From contig NZ_QJUV01000002.1 of assembly GCF_003397585.1 (NCBI RefSeq), positions 1 to 64,000 of the forward strand: 64,000 bases of DNA, given 5' to 3'. The notes below the pieces were generated by a model. The model saw only the letters and a list, made by a program, of their open reading frames with translations. It had not been told where the DNA came from and made no database searches. Both the position numbers and the translations under genes were made by a program. Below are positions 37,188-48,205 of the stretch, piece by piece (position 1 is the first letter of the stretch; every line of letters begins with the position of its first letter). This DNA is from Gardnerella piotii. GTDB lineage: Bacteria > Actinomycetota > Actinomycetes > Actinomycetales > Bifidobacteriaceae.

Positions 37188-37334
37188 GTGCTATCTTAAG
37201 CCTTTAGCTTTAAGTCTTTAGTTTTTAGTCCCTATATATATGTTTTAATTTTTTATTTAGTCTTTAGAAGAGTGGCGTAATTTTTACGGCGCGGTTGCTG
37301 GCGACTTTTCCGCGGCGCGTATCGTTTTGTAAAT

Positions 37335-37346
37335 GCAAACGTTTGC
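37335..37346 (+). promoter_or_regulatory. LacI-type operator upstream of the GH31 gene
   Basis: GCAAACGTTTGC is a perfect 12-bp palindrome about 110 bp before the start codon, of the same class as the sites at 20503 and 17621. Confidence 0.65.
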
Positions 37347-37456
37347 TGTATGATTTTGGAAGATGCAACGCAGCAACGTAATTAATGCAGCAAAGCAACG
37401 TAACGCAAAATAGCAATGCAGCAAAGCAGTAACAAAGCAAAGCAAAGAGGCGTAAA

Positions 37457-40267
37457 ATGACTTTGAATCCGCAAGAATTGAAAGAATCGCAAGATGCGCG
37501 TGAAGCGCGGGGGACACATGGTGTGCAAGACGCGCACATTTTTTACGATTATGCTAAAAATCCGCTAGCTAAGGCAAAAGAATCGCAGGTTATAAGCGGC
37601 AAAAATTGGCGAATCACGTTAATCACGGATTCGCTTGTGCGCCTTGAGTGGAGCGAAAACGGCGGATTTGTAGACGCGCCTACGCAAACAGTTGTAAGGC
37701 GAAACTTTGAGAGCAGCGCGCAGTTTGCCGCGGAAAAATCGCAAGCAACCGAAGATGAAGCATCGCGCGCTTTTAATCCAAAATCTGTTAATCCAAAATA
37801 TAGTGTAAAAAACTTGGAAAATGGCTGGATAGAAGTCGAAACCGAAAAACTGCTGATCACGTACAACCAGCAGCCGTTTAGCAAAGAGGGCTTGAGCATT
37901 GTTGTGCGCGGAGTGCCAGGCTCGCAATTCAACACATGGCATTACGGCGACGAGTGCCACGGCAATTTGCTCGGCACAGCGCGAACAGTGGACGAGGCGG
38001 ATGGAGCCGTAAAGCTTGGAACGGGCGTAATATCTCGCGATGGGTGGGCCGTTTTAGACGATTCGCGCTCGGCACAAATCGCGTACGCGGCTGCTGTTGA
38101 TGGAAAAGAAAACCCATACGGGGCATGGGTGGAGCCGCGCGCAAAGGCAGATGGCGGCGTGTCTGGCGAAAACTCTAAAGACCTATACTTCTTTGGCTAC
38201 GGTCACAACTATATAGGCGCGATTCGCGACTTTTACAAGCTTACGGGCGCGCAGCCGCTTCTTCCGCGATTCGCGCTAAGCAACTGGTGGAGCAGGTACT
38301 ACAGGTACAGTCAAGACGAATATTTGCAGCTAATGAGCCGATTTAAGCGCGAAGGCATACCGTTTTCTACTGCCGTAATCGACATGGATTGGCACGTAAC
38401 GGATGTGGACCCAAAGTACGGTTCGGGATGGACTGGCTACACGTGGAACCGCGATTTGTTCCCAGATCATCGCGCGTTTTTGCGCCAACTTGCCAGCGAA
38501 GGGCTTACCGTAACGCTTAATTTGCATCCGCGAGACGGCGTGCGCGCGTTTGAAGACGACTATGCGCAAGTTGCTAGCGATATGGGAATTGACCCTGCAA
38601 GCGGCAAGGCAGTTGAGTTTGACCTTACAAATCCGCGATTTTTGCGAGCATACCTAAACATGCATCGGCGCATGGAGGGCGAAGGCGTTGGGTTCTGGTG
38701 GATTGACTGGCAGCAGGGCGGAGTTACAAAGCAGGCTGGCTTGGATCCGCTTTGGATGCTTAACCACGTGCATTACCAGGATTCGGGGCGCGGCGGCGCG
38801 TGGCCGCTTACGTTCTCGCGCTACGCGGGGCCTGGCTCGCACCGCTACCCAGTGGGATTTTCGGGAGATAGCGTAACAACGTGGGATTCGCTGGCTTTTC
38901 AAACTTACTTTACTTCTACGGCGTCCAACATTGGCTACGGTTGGTGGAGCCACGATATTGGCGGACATATGCTTGGTGTGCGATGCGATGAGCTGGAGGC
39001 GCGCTGGTATGCGTTCGGCGCGTTTAGCCCGATTAATCGCCTTCACTCCAGCTGCTCGCCGTTTGCAGGCAAGGAGCCGTGGAACTTCCCTGCCGAGACG
39101 CGAAATGCGATGGTTAAAATGCTGCGACTTCGCGCGCAAATGCTGCCTTATTTGTATACGATGAACTATCGCGCGGCGGTTTGCGGCAGGCCGATTGTAG
39201 AGCCAATGTATTGGCAGTCGCCAGAAACGCTTGCAGCGTACGAGATGCCGAACGAGTACCGTTTTGGCAGCCAGCTTGTTGTTGCGCCAATCGTTAGCAA
39301 GGGATGCGCGCAAGTTGAGCGCGGGTGCACTGCCGTTTGGCTTCCAGAAGGCGATTGGTACGATTTCTTTGACGGAAGGCGCTACGTTTCGCGCGGCGGT
39401 GCGGGTTGCAGATTTGAGGTTTGGCGAGGAATCGACCGCGTGCCAGCGTTTGCGCGCGCTGGGGCTATTGTGCCAATGCAAGTTTTGCCGAGTGAAGCGG
39501 ATTGTGCAAGTAGCGAGCAGGCTGCGGCGCATGTTAATAGCGTTGAAAATCCGCGATCTTTGCGCATTCTTGCATTCCCAGGGGATTGCGGCGAGTTTGT
39601 TATGCGTGAAGATAATGGCCGCTTTGAAGACGCGTGCGCTGGGAAAACTGCCGATACGCGCATGGAGTTGATTTGGCGAGATGGCAATGGATCTACACAG
39701 TTTGTGATTGATGCAGCAAAAGGATGCGCTAGTGCCGTTTCTTCGCTGCCTTCCAATCGCGATTGGAGCGTTGTGTTTAAGGGCGTTGCTTGCCCAGACT
39801 TTTCGCGTGTTCGCGTTTTTGTTGGGGAAAATCAGCTTGAATCTAAAGCTGTAGAAGTTTTATATGAAGGCGAAGAGGGCGACTTAAGCCTTACTGTTTC
39901 TGTGCGCGATGTGCCTGTTGGCGATTGCGTGCGCGTGATTGTTGATGGCGGACTGTGCATTGCGCAAGACCCTAAGATTGGCGATTGCTACAGGTTGCTT
40001 TTACAAGCGCAAATGCCGTACCGCGGCAAGGAGATTGCTTTTGATGCGATTCGCCAAGCTGATGGCAGCGCGAGTGCTATAAGTGAACTTTGCGCGCTTG
40101 AGTACACTAGCGAGAGCGATTTTGACCGCTACCAGCAAAGCGTTGACTTGACTAACGCGCATGCGCCGCAGCATCCAGAGGTTGCTAAGTGGGCGCAATG
40201 GAAGTGCACGCTGCCTGATTCGGTTAAGCGCGCGCTTGAGGAGATTTTACTTCGCAGCGCGCTGTAA
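37457..40267 (+). CDS. GH31 alpha-glucosidase
   Basis: 936 aa. Residues ~50-270 form an N-terminal beta-sandwich. The GH31 barrel starts at LPRFALSNWWSRYYRYSQDEYL; IDMDWHVTD and GVGFWWIDWQQGG carry the usual nucleophile Asp (about residue 415), and GWWSHDIGGHMLG the downstream acid. A C-terminal beta domain follows. AAAGAGG lies before the ATG. Substrate probably alpha-1,4 or alpha-1,6 glucosides; no signal peptide, so cytoplasmic. A LacI operator upstream links it to sugar control. The repeat-like string ATGAGCGCTTAGAGCGTAGC starts 20 bp after the stop. Confidence 0.92.
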   Translation: MTLNPQELKESQDAREARGTHGVQDAHIFYDYAKNPLAKAKESQVISGKNWRITLITDSLVRLEWSENGGFVDAPTQTVVRRNFESSAQFAAEKSQATEDEASRAFNPKSVNPKYSVKNLENGWIEVETEKLLITYNQQPFSKEGLSIVVRGVPGSQFNTWHYGDECHGNLLGTARTVDEADGAVKLGTGVISRDGWAVLDDSRSAQIAYAAAVDGKENPYGAWVEPRAKADGGVSGENSKDLYFFGYGHNYIGAIRDFYKLTGAQPLLPRFALSNWWSRYYRYSQDEYLQLMSRFKREGIPFSTAVIDMDWHVTDVDPKYGSGWTGYTWNRDLFPDHRAFLRQLASEGLTVTLNLHPRDGVRAFEDDYAQVASDMGIDPASGKAVEFDLTNPRFLRAYLNMHRRMEGEGVGFWWIDWQQGGVTKQAGLDPLWMLNHVHYQDSGRGGAWPLTFSRYAGPGSHRYPVGFSGDSVTTWDSLAFQTYFTSTASNIGYGWWSHDIGGHMLGVRCDELEARWYAFGAFSPINRLHSSCSPFAGKEPWNFPAETRNAMVKMLRLRAQMLPYLYTMNYRAAVCGRPIVEPMYWQSPETLAAYEMPNEYRFGSQLVVAPIVSKGCAQVERGCTAVWLPEGDWYDFFDGRRYVSRGGAGCRFEVWRGIDRVPAFARAGAIVPMQVLPSEADCASSEQAAAHVNSVENPRSLRILAFPGDCGEFVMREDNGRFEDACAGKTADTRMELIWRDGNGSTQFVIDAAKGCASAVSSLPSNRDWSVVFKGVACPDFSRVRVFVGENQLESKAVEVLYEGEEGDLSLTVSVRDVPVGDCVRVIVDGGLCIAQDPKIGDCYRLLLQAQMPYRGKEIAFDAIRQADGSASAISELCALEYTSESDFDRYQQSVDLTNAHAPQHPEVAKWAQWKCTLPDSVKRALEEILLRSAL

Positions 40268-40350
40268 CTGCGCGAATCGACTTGCATGAGCGCTTAGAGC
40301 GTAGCGCGCGCGGTTTACCGCGTTTGTGGTTCTAATCGGCGTGTTGAGCT

Positions 40351-40475
40351 ACAAAGTGCGGAAAAACTTCCGCACTTTGTACCATATTTGGCCTAAATCA
40401 CGTACAAAAAGCGGAGAAAACTTCCGCACTTTGTACCAAATTTGACCTAAATTACGTACAAAATGCGGAAAAGTT
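40351..40475. repeat. Hairpin repeat family 2, cluster of two units
   Basis: A perfect hairpin ACAAAGTGCGGAA / TTCCGCACTTTGT (40351-40379), then units in which TTTGTACC...GTACAAA ends pair and TTCCGCA pairs with TGCGGAA. The loops read CAAATTTGACCTAAATTA and near variants. Lies between the GH31 gene and the surface-protein promoter. Confidence 0.85.
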
Positions 40476-40622
40476 GATGCTTGCGGCGAATTCATAAGCG
40501 CGCTGCAGAGGGTTAAAAGTGTGAGTTGTCTTATATACAAATGTTTAGATAATTAAGCTAAAAATGGCGTCTGGCGTGTTAAAATCGCAAGTGTTTTCTA
40601 AAAAATCATCTCGTAAAAACCC

Positions 40623-40657
40623 TTGAAATAAAAGGCCTGGGGGGGGGGGGGTATGTA
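40623..40657 (+). promoter_or_regulatory. Poly-G(13) tract between TTGAAA and TATGTA
   Basis: TTGAAA at 40623-40628, a spacer of 23 bp containing 13 consecutive G (40639-40651), then TATGTA at 40652-40657. The spacer would reach 17 bp at G7. It resembles the arrangement at 59863-59892. A second promoter candidate at 40689-40718 competes for the role. Confidence 0.5.
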
Positions 40658-40688
40658 TCTCCAAAAGCTATAAACATTTGTTTATGTA

Positions 40689-40718
40689 GTGTCAAAAATA
40701 TTCTCTAAATGTTATAAT
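40689..40718 (+). promoter_or_regulatory. Second promoter candidate of the giant surface-protein gene
   Basis: GTGTCA (40689-40694), 18-bp spacer, and a consensus TATAAT (40713-40718). The -10 is perfect; the -35 is weak. The leader to the ATG at 40862 would be about 140 nt. Confidence 0.5.
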
Positions 40719-40861
40719 GACTTGTTAAAGATTGCTGCTCCTTTATGGTTGCGCGCTATTGAAAATTAAATAACTACTTTTAGGGCTTATGACTTTTTGT
40801 CGCTCGTGGTTAGAGTGTTCAAAACTTTTTGACTATTTGTTCTAATAGAAAGAAGAGGAAA

Positions 40862-42907
40862 ATGACTACAAAATCTGGTAAGCACACCAACAAGATTGCA
40901 AAGAATGCATTTGATTCTGCAGCCAACAATGGTGTTATAAAGGCTGTTGATATGCGCAAAGTGGCCGCTCTTTCGGCTGGAGCTGCTGGTGTGATTGCTG
41001 GCGCGGCGATTGCTTTTGGTGCAACTCCTGCAATGGCTGCGGATGCTACTTCTGCGCCTGTCGACACGACTACGCCTGCAAATACGCAGGATGTAACTGC
41101 TAAGAATGATGGTTCTAATAAGAAGGTTGATAAAGAGCACCAGGCTGATGAGACTAATCAGAATAATCCGACTGATGTTAAGAAGCAGCCTGAGCAGACT
41201 GTAGTAAAGGCTGAAGGTAAGTCTGATGTTAACCCCGAGGGCACTACGTCTGAAAATCAGGATCGCGCGTCGAATGGTACAGAAAGTCAAGATCCTAATA
41301 AAATTAAGCCAAACACAACGGATAAAGATAATACCAAGATTGATATTAACGAGACTAACGCTGAAACTATGCCTAATATGTATGGCTGGGGAAGCACAGA
41401 AAACACGTTTAGTGTAGATGGTGAAACGCACACGGTTACTTTCAACTTTGCAAAGCCAAAAGATGGTGGAACAATCACCAATATTGCTATTTTCCCTGCT
41501 CAAAACAATGGTTTGACTAACGATAAGAGCAAGAGGGGTGCTGAATACTATTCTGGCGATGATACTATGCACCAGAGCTTCTCTGGCAACTATACGTTTA
41601 AGAAGGGTAACGACGGCTCTGCAACTCTTACGATGAGCAATCTTTTTAGAAATGGCGATATCGGTGCAGCTGAGAAGTATGCAGCGAATCGTTCTATTTT
41701 TGTGTACGTAACCAAAGATGGTACTACAACTGTTTATAAAACGAATGCATTCCGTGCAGCAACGCTTGTGCCACCAAAGACAGCTGGATCAGTTGTGCTG
41801 AAATATAATCAAGCTCTTACGGAAGAGCAGGTTCAATCAGCAATTACCTCTGCTGCTAATGCTGAAACAGCTCGCGGCGATAAGAAGTCTGTGAACGATC
41901 AGCTCGCCGCAGCAAGCGCATCGAATGGCGTATTTACCAGGGAGAATGGTAAAGCGGTGCGAGTTACAGATACCACTGATGGCAAGCTTAACGTAAAGTC
42001 TTCGGATGCCTACGATGCAAAGCAGTTTGCGGATATTAATACTAAAAAAACTGACGATACAAACTCTTATGTAGCTGGTTCGAAGACTCTTAATACTTAT
42101 ATGGTTACGGATTTGGGCTTTAAGTCGCAAGCTATTCCGCTTACGGTTGCGCGCTACGACACGCGTATCGATAAGCCGATTGTGGAAGATCCGACTAATC
42201 TTTCGACTGAAGTTAAGGAAGAAATTGCAAAGAAGCTTGCAAAGATTAACGGCGTAACTCCAGATAAGATTTCGTTTGTCGGAGATGAAGCTGTTATTAG
42301 CTTTGATGGGGTAGATGCGAAAGATGCGCCTAAGATTAAGCTCAGCGAGCTTGTATTGAAGAAGTTCAAGGAAGATCAGATTACTGTTCCTGTAGCCGAT
42401 AAAGCAACCGTTATTTACAATCCACTTGGCTACTCAAAAGCAGAGCTTGCGCGCATTAAGCAGTCGATTCTTGAAGCGAACAAAAATAATACAGATCTTG
42501 GCCTTACCAGCGTAAATCAAATTACGCTTTCGTACGTTGAAGGCGATACTGTCATTGGTCATGAAAATATAGGTATTTCGAACGGTCAGCAAGAAAACAA
42601 GATTACCGTTAAGATCAAGACCGATAAAGCCTATGCAGAGTTTACTTCTGACGTAAAGGCTGGCAAGCTCACGCGTTTGGTGGATATTCGCAAAGATTAT
42701 GACGTCTCGTGGGAGCAGGATAAGAATAAGATTGACGGTCGCACCTCCGATGAGGGATTATCCTGGGGCAACGATAGCCATACCACTATCATTTACCGCT
42801 ACGACCCAACTAAAGCAGAAGAGTTTGATACAACAAAGATTCTTGGTTTGCTCAAAGCTACGCCGAAAAAAGGTGCTGACAGCAAGGACCTCGTAGCTGG
42901 TTTGTGA
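40862..42907 (+). CDS. Giant surface protein, N-terminal part up to an in-frame TGA
   Basis: 681 aa. ATG 40862 follows AGAAGAGGAA. A signal peptide (AGAAGVIAGAAIAFGATPAMA) precedes an Asp/Asn/Thr/Lys-rich stretch and a non-repetitive globular region (YGWGSTENTFSVDGETHTVTF onwards). The frame meets TGA at 42905-42907, but the same frame continues open to 47800, so this is the front of one 2,312-codon gene. If translation stops here, the product lacks any cell-wall or membrane anchor and would be secreted. The promoter region carries a poly-G tract. Confidence 0.85.
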   Translation: MTTKSGKHTNKIAKNAFDSAANNGVIKAVDMRKVAALSAGAAGVIAGAAIAFGATPAMAADATSAPVDTTTPANTQDVTAKNDGSNKKVDKEHQADETNQNNPTDVKKQPEQTVVKAEGKSDVNPEGTTSENQDRASNGTESQDPNKIKPNTTDKDNTKIDINETNAETMPNMYGWGSTENTFSVDGETHTVTFNFAKPKDGGTITNIAIFPAQNNGLTNDKSKRGAEYYSGDDTMHQSFSGNYTFKKGNDGSATLTMSNLFRNGDIGAAEKYAANRSIFVYVTKDGTTTVYKTNAFRAATLVPPKTAGSVVLKYNQALTEEQVQSAITSAANAETARGDKKSVNDQLAAASASNGVFTRENGKAVRVTDTTDGKLNVKSSDAYDAKQFADINTKKTDDTNSYVAGSKTLNTYMVTDLGFKSQAIPLTVARYDTRIDKPIVEDPTNLSTEVKEEIAKKLAKINGVTPDKISFVGDEAVISFDGVDAKDAPKIKLSELVLKKFKEDQITVPVADKATVIYNPLGYSKAELARIKQSILEANKNNTDLGLTSVNQITLSYVEGDTVIGHENIGISNGQQENKITVKIKTDKAYAEFTSDVKAGKLTRLVDIRKDYDVSWEQDKNKIDGRTSDEGLSWGNDSHTTIIYRYDPTKAEEFDTTKILGLLKATPKKGADSKDLVAGL

Positions 42908-45900
42908 GATCTTACAGGCGGCGAGCAGCTTGATCACGAAGATTCAAATGGCAAGCCTCGAAAGTCACACATGAAATACGCCCTTAAAGATGACGAGCCA
43001 ACTGGCGAGCTTTCGGTGGGCAATATGAGCGGTGCATACTGGATAGGCAACCAAAAGGTGAGCCATTCCGACGAAAAACTCGGTGACAATCAGTCGATTG
43101 CTGGACCGTATTCGTGGGATCCAGAAGCTGGCCCTGTAACAGTAGCTGGTAAGAAGGATAAGATTTACAAGGCGCGCTTGTTCGTTCAGCCGTATGCAAT
43201 GACATACTACAAGGACGTGTATATGGAATCAGGGCGCAATCCAGGAAATACTGCAAAGGCAATCAACGTTATCTTTGTGCCGCAGACGAATCATAAGACG
43301 AGCGATTTAAAGAAGTCAGTTGGCGAGCACCAGACTACCAAGATTGAAGGCAAGGATGTTCCAACCGAGTCGAAGTACTACAACGCTTCGGACAAGAAGA
43401 AAGAGGCGTATGATGAGGCGTTGAAGCAAGCTAATGAGGCTTTGAAGCAGGCGGGTGATACAGAAGATTCCAAGCTGCCTGAGAATCTAAAGGCGCTCAT
43501 CGATAACGCGACGATTAATCTTAATAAGGCACGCGCCGAGCTTGATGGTGATGCAACTAATAAAGACGGCTTGAACACCTCGATTGAGGCAAATGGCAAG
43601 GTGAAGAATGGTAAGAACGATCAAGGCGCTCAAACGATTGCAAACGCTGACCCAGCTTATCAAAACGCAACTGATGATGAGCGCAAAGCCTACGACGATG
43701 CTGTAGCAGCAGCAGATAAGGTCTCCAAGGATCCAAACGCTTCTCAGAAGGAAGTAAACAAGGCTATTGAGGATCTTAAGAAAGCTAAAGCAGCACTTGA
43801 TGCTAAAGCAACAGATAAGTCAAAGCTGATAACTGCTGAAAAGCTCAGTTTCGATAATCCTGATACTACTGATGCAAGCAAGCAAAGTACCTTCTACAAG
43901 AATGCCGCCGCGAAGAAAGGCATCGACCCTGCTGCTAAAACCGCTGTTGAAAACTATGACAATGCGTTAGCTAAGGCACGTGAGGTTCTTAAGAACGACA
44001 AAGCAACTCAAAAAGAAGTGGATGCTGCTAAAGATGCATTAACTAAGGCCGAAGATGCTCTGCATGAGAATTATAAGTCCGATGCTAATGATCTTACGAA
44101 AGCTCTTGCAGATAATGTAACTGGTTACCTTATGCCTGCATACTTTAACGCTTTCGATAAGGCGCAAGCTGGCGACAAAGACGCCAAGAAAGCATTTAAA
44201 GATTACAACGATGCTTATCAAAAAGCCAAGGAGCTTAAGAAAAAGTTTGCTGAAACCGAAACGTCTAAACAGCCAACTGCGGAAGAAATTAAAACAGCGA
44301 AAGAGGCTCTTGAAAACGCACGTAAAGTTATCGACAAGTATGCAACTAATACCAGCAAACTTTCGGCTGCTGCATTTAATGACCTTGCAATACAAAACAG
44401 CCCAGCCTACAAGAATGTGTCCGCAGATGATGCAAGCGCGGAGGCAAAGGCTGCTAAGCAGAAGTATGACGATGCTGTAACGAAGCTACATCAGGCGCTT
44501 AATAAACAGATGCCTAAGGATAAGGATAAGACAACTGGTCAGGATATTCCTGATACAAATATTCCTGTTAAGGACGGCAACCTTGATGATAAGGACTACC
44601 TGAAAGATATTCAGGCACATGCAAAAGGCGAGCCTCTGGATAGGGATATTACCAAGATCCTTAAGGAAATGAACGACGCAGCTGCTGAGTTGAACAAGTT
44701 TGCAACCAAGACTGATGAGCTTCTTAAGTCAGTCAACGAGGACGCGGCCACGCATCAAAACCCTGCGTTTAAGAACGCGTCGCAGCCAAGTTACAAAAAC
44801 GATGATGGTTCTGACAATACCGACAAGAACAATGCAGCTAAAGCAGCAGCAGATGCTTATGGTGACGCTCTTAATGCAGCTAAAGAATTGCTTAAGAATC
44901 CTGCTGCAACGCAGAAGGAAGTCAATGATGCGTTGAAGAAGCTTGACGATGCTCGCAAAGAGCTTGACAAGTACAACACCGACACCACCAAGCTTAAGGA
45001 AAGCGTAAAGAAGCATGGCTCTACAGAGGGTTCTGCGCCTACAGAAGGCACGCAAACTTCTGATGCGTATCGCAACGCGTCTGACCCTCACTTCATGAAG
45101 GAAGAGGGCGGCAAGCTTGTTCCTGATGACAACAAGAACAAGCAGGCTGCTGCAGCCAAGAAGGCGTATGACGATGCTTTGACCAAAGCTCAGGAGCTTT
45201 TGAAGAAGCATGATGATAATGCCACGCCGCAAGACGCAAAGCCAACGCAGAAAGACGTCAACGATGCACTTAAGGCTCTTGATGAAGCACGTACCAAGCT
45301 TGATGACTACAAGACTGATACCACTGCTTTGAACACAGAAGCGGAAAAGTCTAAGGAAGATGCCGAAGGCGCTAGTGCAACTGGTAAGTTCGAGGACTCT
45401 CCAGAGTTCAAGAACGCCGACGGTAAGGAAACTGGTAAAGACGACGTTAAGGCATACAAGGACGCACTGAAAAAAGCGCGCGAGCTTGTAAAGGCTGCAA
45501 CGGAACAAGGCAAGAAGAACAGCGAACGTCCAACGCAGCAGCAGGTTGACGAGGCGCTTGAGGCTTTGAAGAACGCCAAGAAGCAAATCACCGACAATTA
45601 CAAGACCAATGCAGCTGCGCTTAAGGCTGCAAAAGACTTTGCAGCTGGCGACTTTAAGAAGACGCCTGAGTATAAGAATGCTGATGCGCTTAAGGGTGAT
45701 CAGAATGCAGATGCGGAAAAGAAGAACGCGGCTAAGGATGCTGTTGATGCTCTTGATAAGAACACTAACGGCGGCGCTCTGAATAACGCCATCGGTATTC
45801 TTCAGGCATTCGACGATGACGGCAAGCCAAAGCAGGGGGGAACAACGGGAGCCAGAATCCCAACTCAGAAGGAAGTTGATGACGCGCTTAAGACTTTGCA

Positions 45901-47800
45901 AGAAGCCATGAACAAAGTCACCAACAATTACAAGACTAACGCCGACAAGCTTAAGAATGAAGTGGGCGATAAGGACGAGAATGGCAAGGATGTAAATCCT
46001 CCATTCGAGGCATCGGTTCCGTACAAGAACGCGCTTGAAAAGGCGAAGACTGAAACTGATAAAACTTCCGATACTTCTGCAACCAAGAAGCTAGAAGATT
46101 ACAACAAGAAGCTGAAGGCTGCGCAAGACTTGATTGCGCAGGTAAACAGTACCGATCCGAATGCTGATCCAGATAAAAAGCCAACACAAGCGCAGGTAGA
46201 CGCTGCTCTTAAGGCTTTGCAAGAAGCCAAGAACGCTATCAAAGATGCCTTTGCAACTAATGCTAAGGCTTTGAAGGATGAATCTGCGAAGTCTACTGCT
46301 GACGGTGCAACTACCGTTGGTAAAGATGACTTTGAGGCTACTACTGAGTTCAAGAACGCTGATGCTAAGAAGGGTGATGATGGCAAGGAAAATGCTGATG
46401 TCACTGCTTATAAGGATGCGTTGGGTAAAGCTAGGAATTTGCTTAACAAGTTCGATCAGAATGGTAAGCCAAATTCTGGTGAAAAGGATGTTCCAACTCA
46501 GAAGGAAGTTGACGAGGCTCTTAAGAATCTGAAGGAAATTAAGGATAAGATTACTAAGAACTACGTCACTAGCCCGCATGACTTGTATAAAGAAGTTGAT
46601 AAGTCTAAGGACGGCGATACTGATACCAACACTGATGTGTTCGAGAACACTCCAGAGTTCAAGAATGTGACTGCTAAGGGTGATGAAGCTGCCAAGAAGG
46701 ATCTCCAAGATTACAACGACAAGCTCAAGGCTGCTAAGAAGCTCCTTGACAAGTTCGACCGCACTACTGGCAAGCCAAAGACTCTCCCAGCGGGCGAAAA
46801 GGCTCCAACTCAGCAGGAACTTGATAAGGCTCTAAAGGATCTTCAGGATGCCAAGAAGAAGATTACCGAAGGCTACAAGACTAATAAGTCTGATTTGAAC
46901 ACTGAAGCTGGCAAGGATTCTGACTTCACCAAGACGCCAGAATTCCAGAACGCTGCAGGAAGCCTAGAGGCAGACGCGTACAAGAAGGCGCTCGAGGAAG
47001 CGAACAAGGTTCTTGGCGACGAGAATGCAACTCAGGCGCAGGTTGACGAGGCTTTGAAGAAGCTTAAGCAAGCTAAGGATGACCTTACAAGCAAGCACAG
47101 GACGAATAAGAACAAGCTCTACCAAGAAACGGGCAATGACCCTGAGTTCCGCAAGTCGATTCCGTTCTTGATTGCAGATGGCAAGGATATAGCTGAGTAC
47201 AACAAGGCGCTGAACGATGCAAATGCTGTGCTCGCGGATCCAAACGCTACCCAAGCTCAGGTTGATGAAGCGCTTAGAAAGTTGCAAGCTATAAAGCAGA
47301 AGATGATTGACTTCTACAACTCGCTTGGTTCGGGTAGTGATGACGATTCCGATGGCAACAACAATGGCACGGGCGCGAATAACGCGAACGCTGCAAACGC
47401 GGTTGATAAGTCAATGTTAAGTGCCGAAGTGAATGGTGCTCTTGCAGACATTGCTAATGGCAATGGTGCGGCTGGCGCATCTAATGGCGCTAATGGCAAT
47501 AAGGGCGCACTTGTAGACGCAAGCGTGATCAAGGAGTTTAATGATGCTCTAGAAAACGCTCGTCGCGTGCTCGCTGACCCGAATGCTACACAGGAGCAGG
47601 TTGAAGCTGCGACTATGCGACTTCGTGCGGCTCGTGCTGCGCTTAATGCAGCAAAGGCAAACAAGGGTAGCAACTTGCGCGGAAACATGGGAGTGCAAAC
47701 TGGCGTTGATTCCGCAACGTTAAGCGCGTTCGCTGCCGTGTTTGTTGGGCTGGCGGGACTCGGAGTGTCTGCTAAGCGCCGTAAGCACGCTAGCAAGTAA
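42908..47800 (+). pseudogene. Giant FIVAR-repeat surface protein, part downstream of the in-frame TGA
   Basis: In the same frame as the preceding part; the first ATG (42971) has no ribosome-binding site and no signal peptide, so it is unlikely to be a separate gene. It encodes about 15 three-helix FIVAR-like modules of 70-120 residues, each ending in a pattern like ATQKEVDxAxxxLxxAKxxI then TNxxxL. FIVAR modules are rigid rods of adhesins and matrix-binding proteins. The C-terminus has GVQTGV, a hydrophobic segment (TLSAFAAVFVGLAGLGVSA) and KRRKHASK, a sortase-like sorting signal without a recognisable LPxTG. Confidence 0.82.
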
Positions 47801-47865
47801 AAATTTGCGCTCTAGTAGCGTTCCTTAAAAAGCGTTCGCATTTTGTTTTGTGGTGTGAACGCACA

Positions 47866-47899
47866 AAATGGCTTGGAGATAATCTTCAAGCCATTTTTG
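47866..47899 (+). terminator. Terminator of the giant surface-protein gene
   Basis: AAAATGGCTTG pairs with CAAGCCATTTT around GAGATAATCTT, followed by TTGTTG. Confidence 0.8.
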
Positions 47900-47904
47900 T
47901 TGCG

Positions 47905-47998
47905 CGCTCCGACCTGCCTTCGCGCTTAGACCGCACTCACGTCTTTACTTGGTATTGCGCGAGGGCTGGGTGTTTCTGCGTTCGCGCGGCTAATCCGC
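47905..47998. repeat. Fragments of the nested-hairpin repeat
   Basis: GCGCTCCGACCTGCC, TTCGCGCTTAGACCGC and GTTCGCGCGG...CCGCGC are pieces of the copy C/E sequence in altered order; hairpin 2 is missing. Confidence 0.6.
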
Positions 47999-48012
47999 GC
48001 AAGCGATTTGAC

Positions 48013-48112
48013 GGGTTTTGTACCAAATTTGGCCTAAATCACGTACAAAAAGCGGAACCAATTGACGCACTTTGTACCAAATTTGACCTAAATCACGTAC
48101 AAAAAGCGGAAA
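48013..48112. repeat. Hairpin repeat family 2, two units
   Basis: Two tandem TTTGTACCAAATTTGRCC units each closed by ACGTACAAAAAGCGGA; 48 bp apart and almost identical to one another. Confidence 0.85.
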
Positions 48113-48205
48113 ATAATACGCGCAACACCAAGTAAGGAAGGCGCGCTCGCTGCGCAAAGTTGAGTGAGGGAGTGTTAAGTTTTTGCGAAACGCGCGCAAA
48201 AATGC

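Noticed and set aside
42905-42907. TGA read as tryptophan or selenocysteine
   Set aside because: All other genes in the window use TGA as stop in the standard way and no SECIS-like hairpin was evident directly after the codon; a nonsense mutation or base-call error is simpler.
44729-45901. 390-aa minus-strand ORF with many hydrophobic residues
   Set aside because: Exact antisense of FIVAR repeats; Lys/Asp/Ala codons on the other strand give Leu/Val/Ser-rich nonsense.
40351-48112. CRISPR-like arrays in the TTTGTAC repeat clusters
   Set aside because: Only two units per cluster, units nearly identical over their whole length with no unique spacers, and no cas genes in the window.
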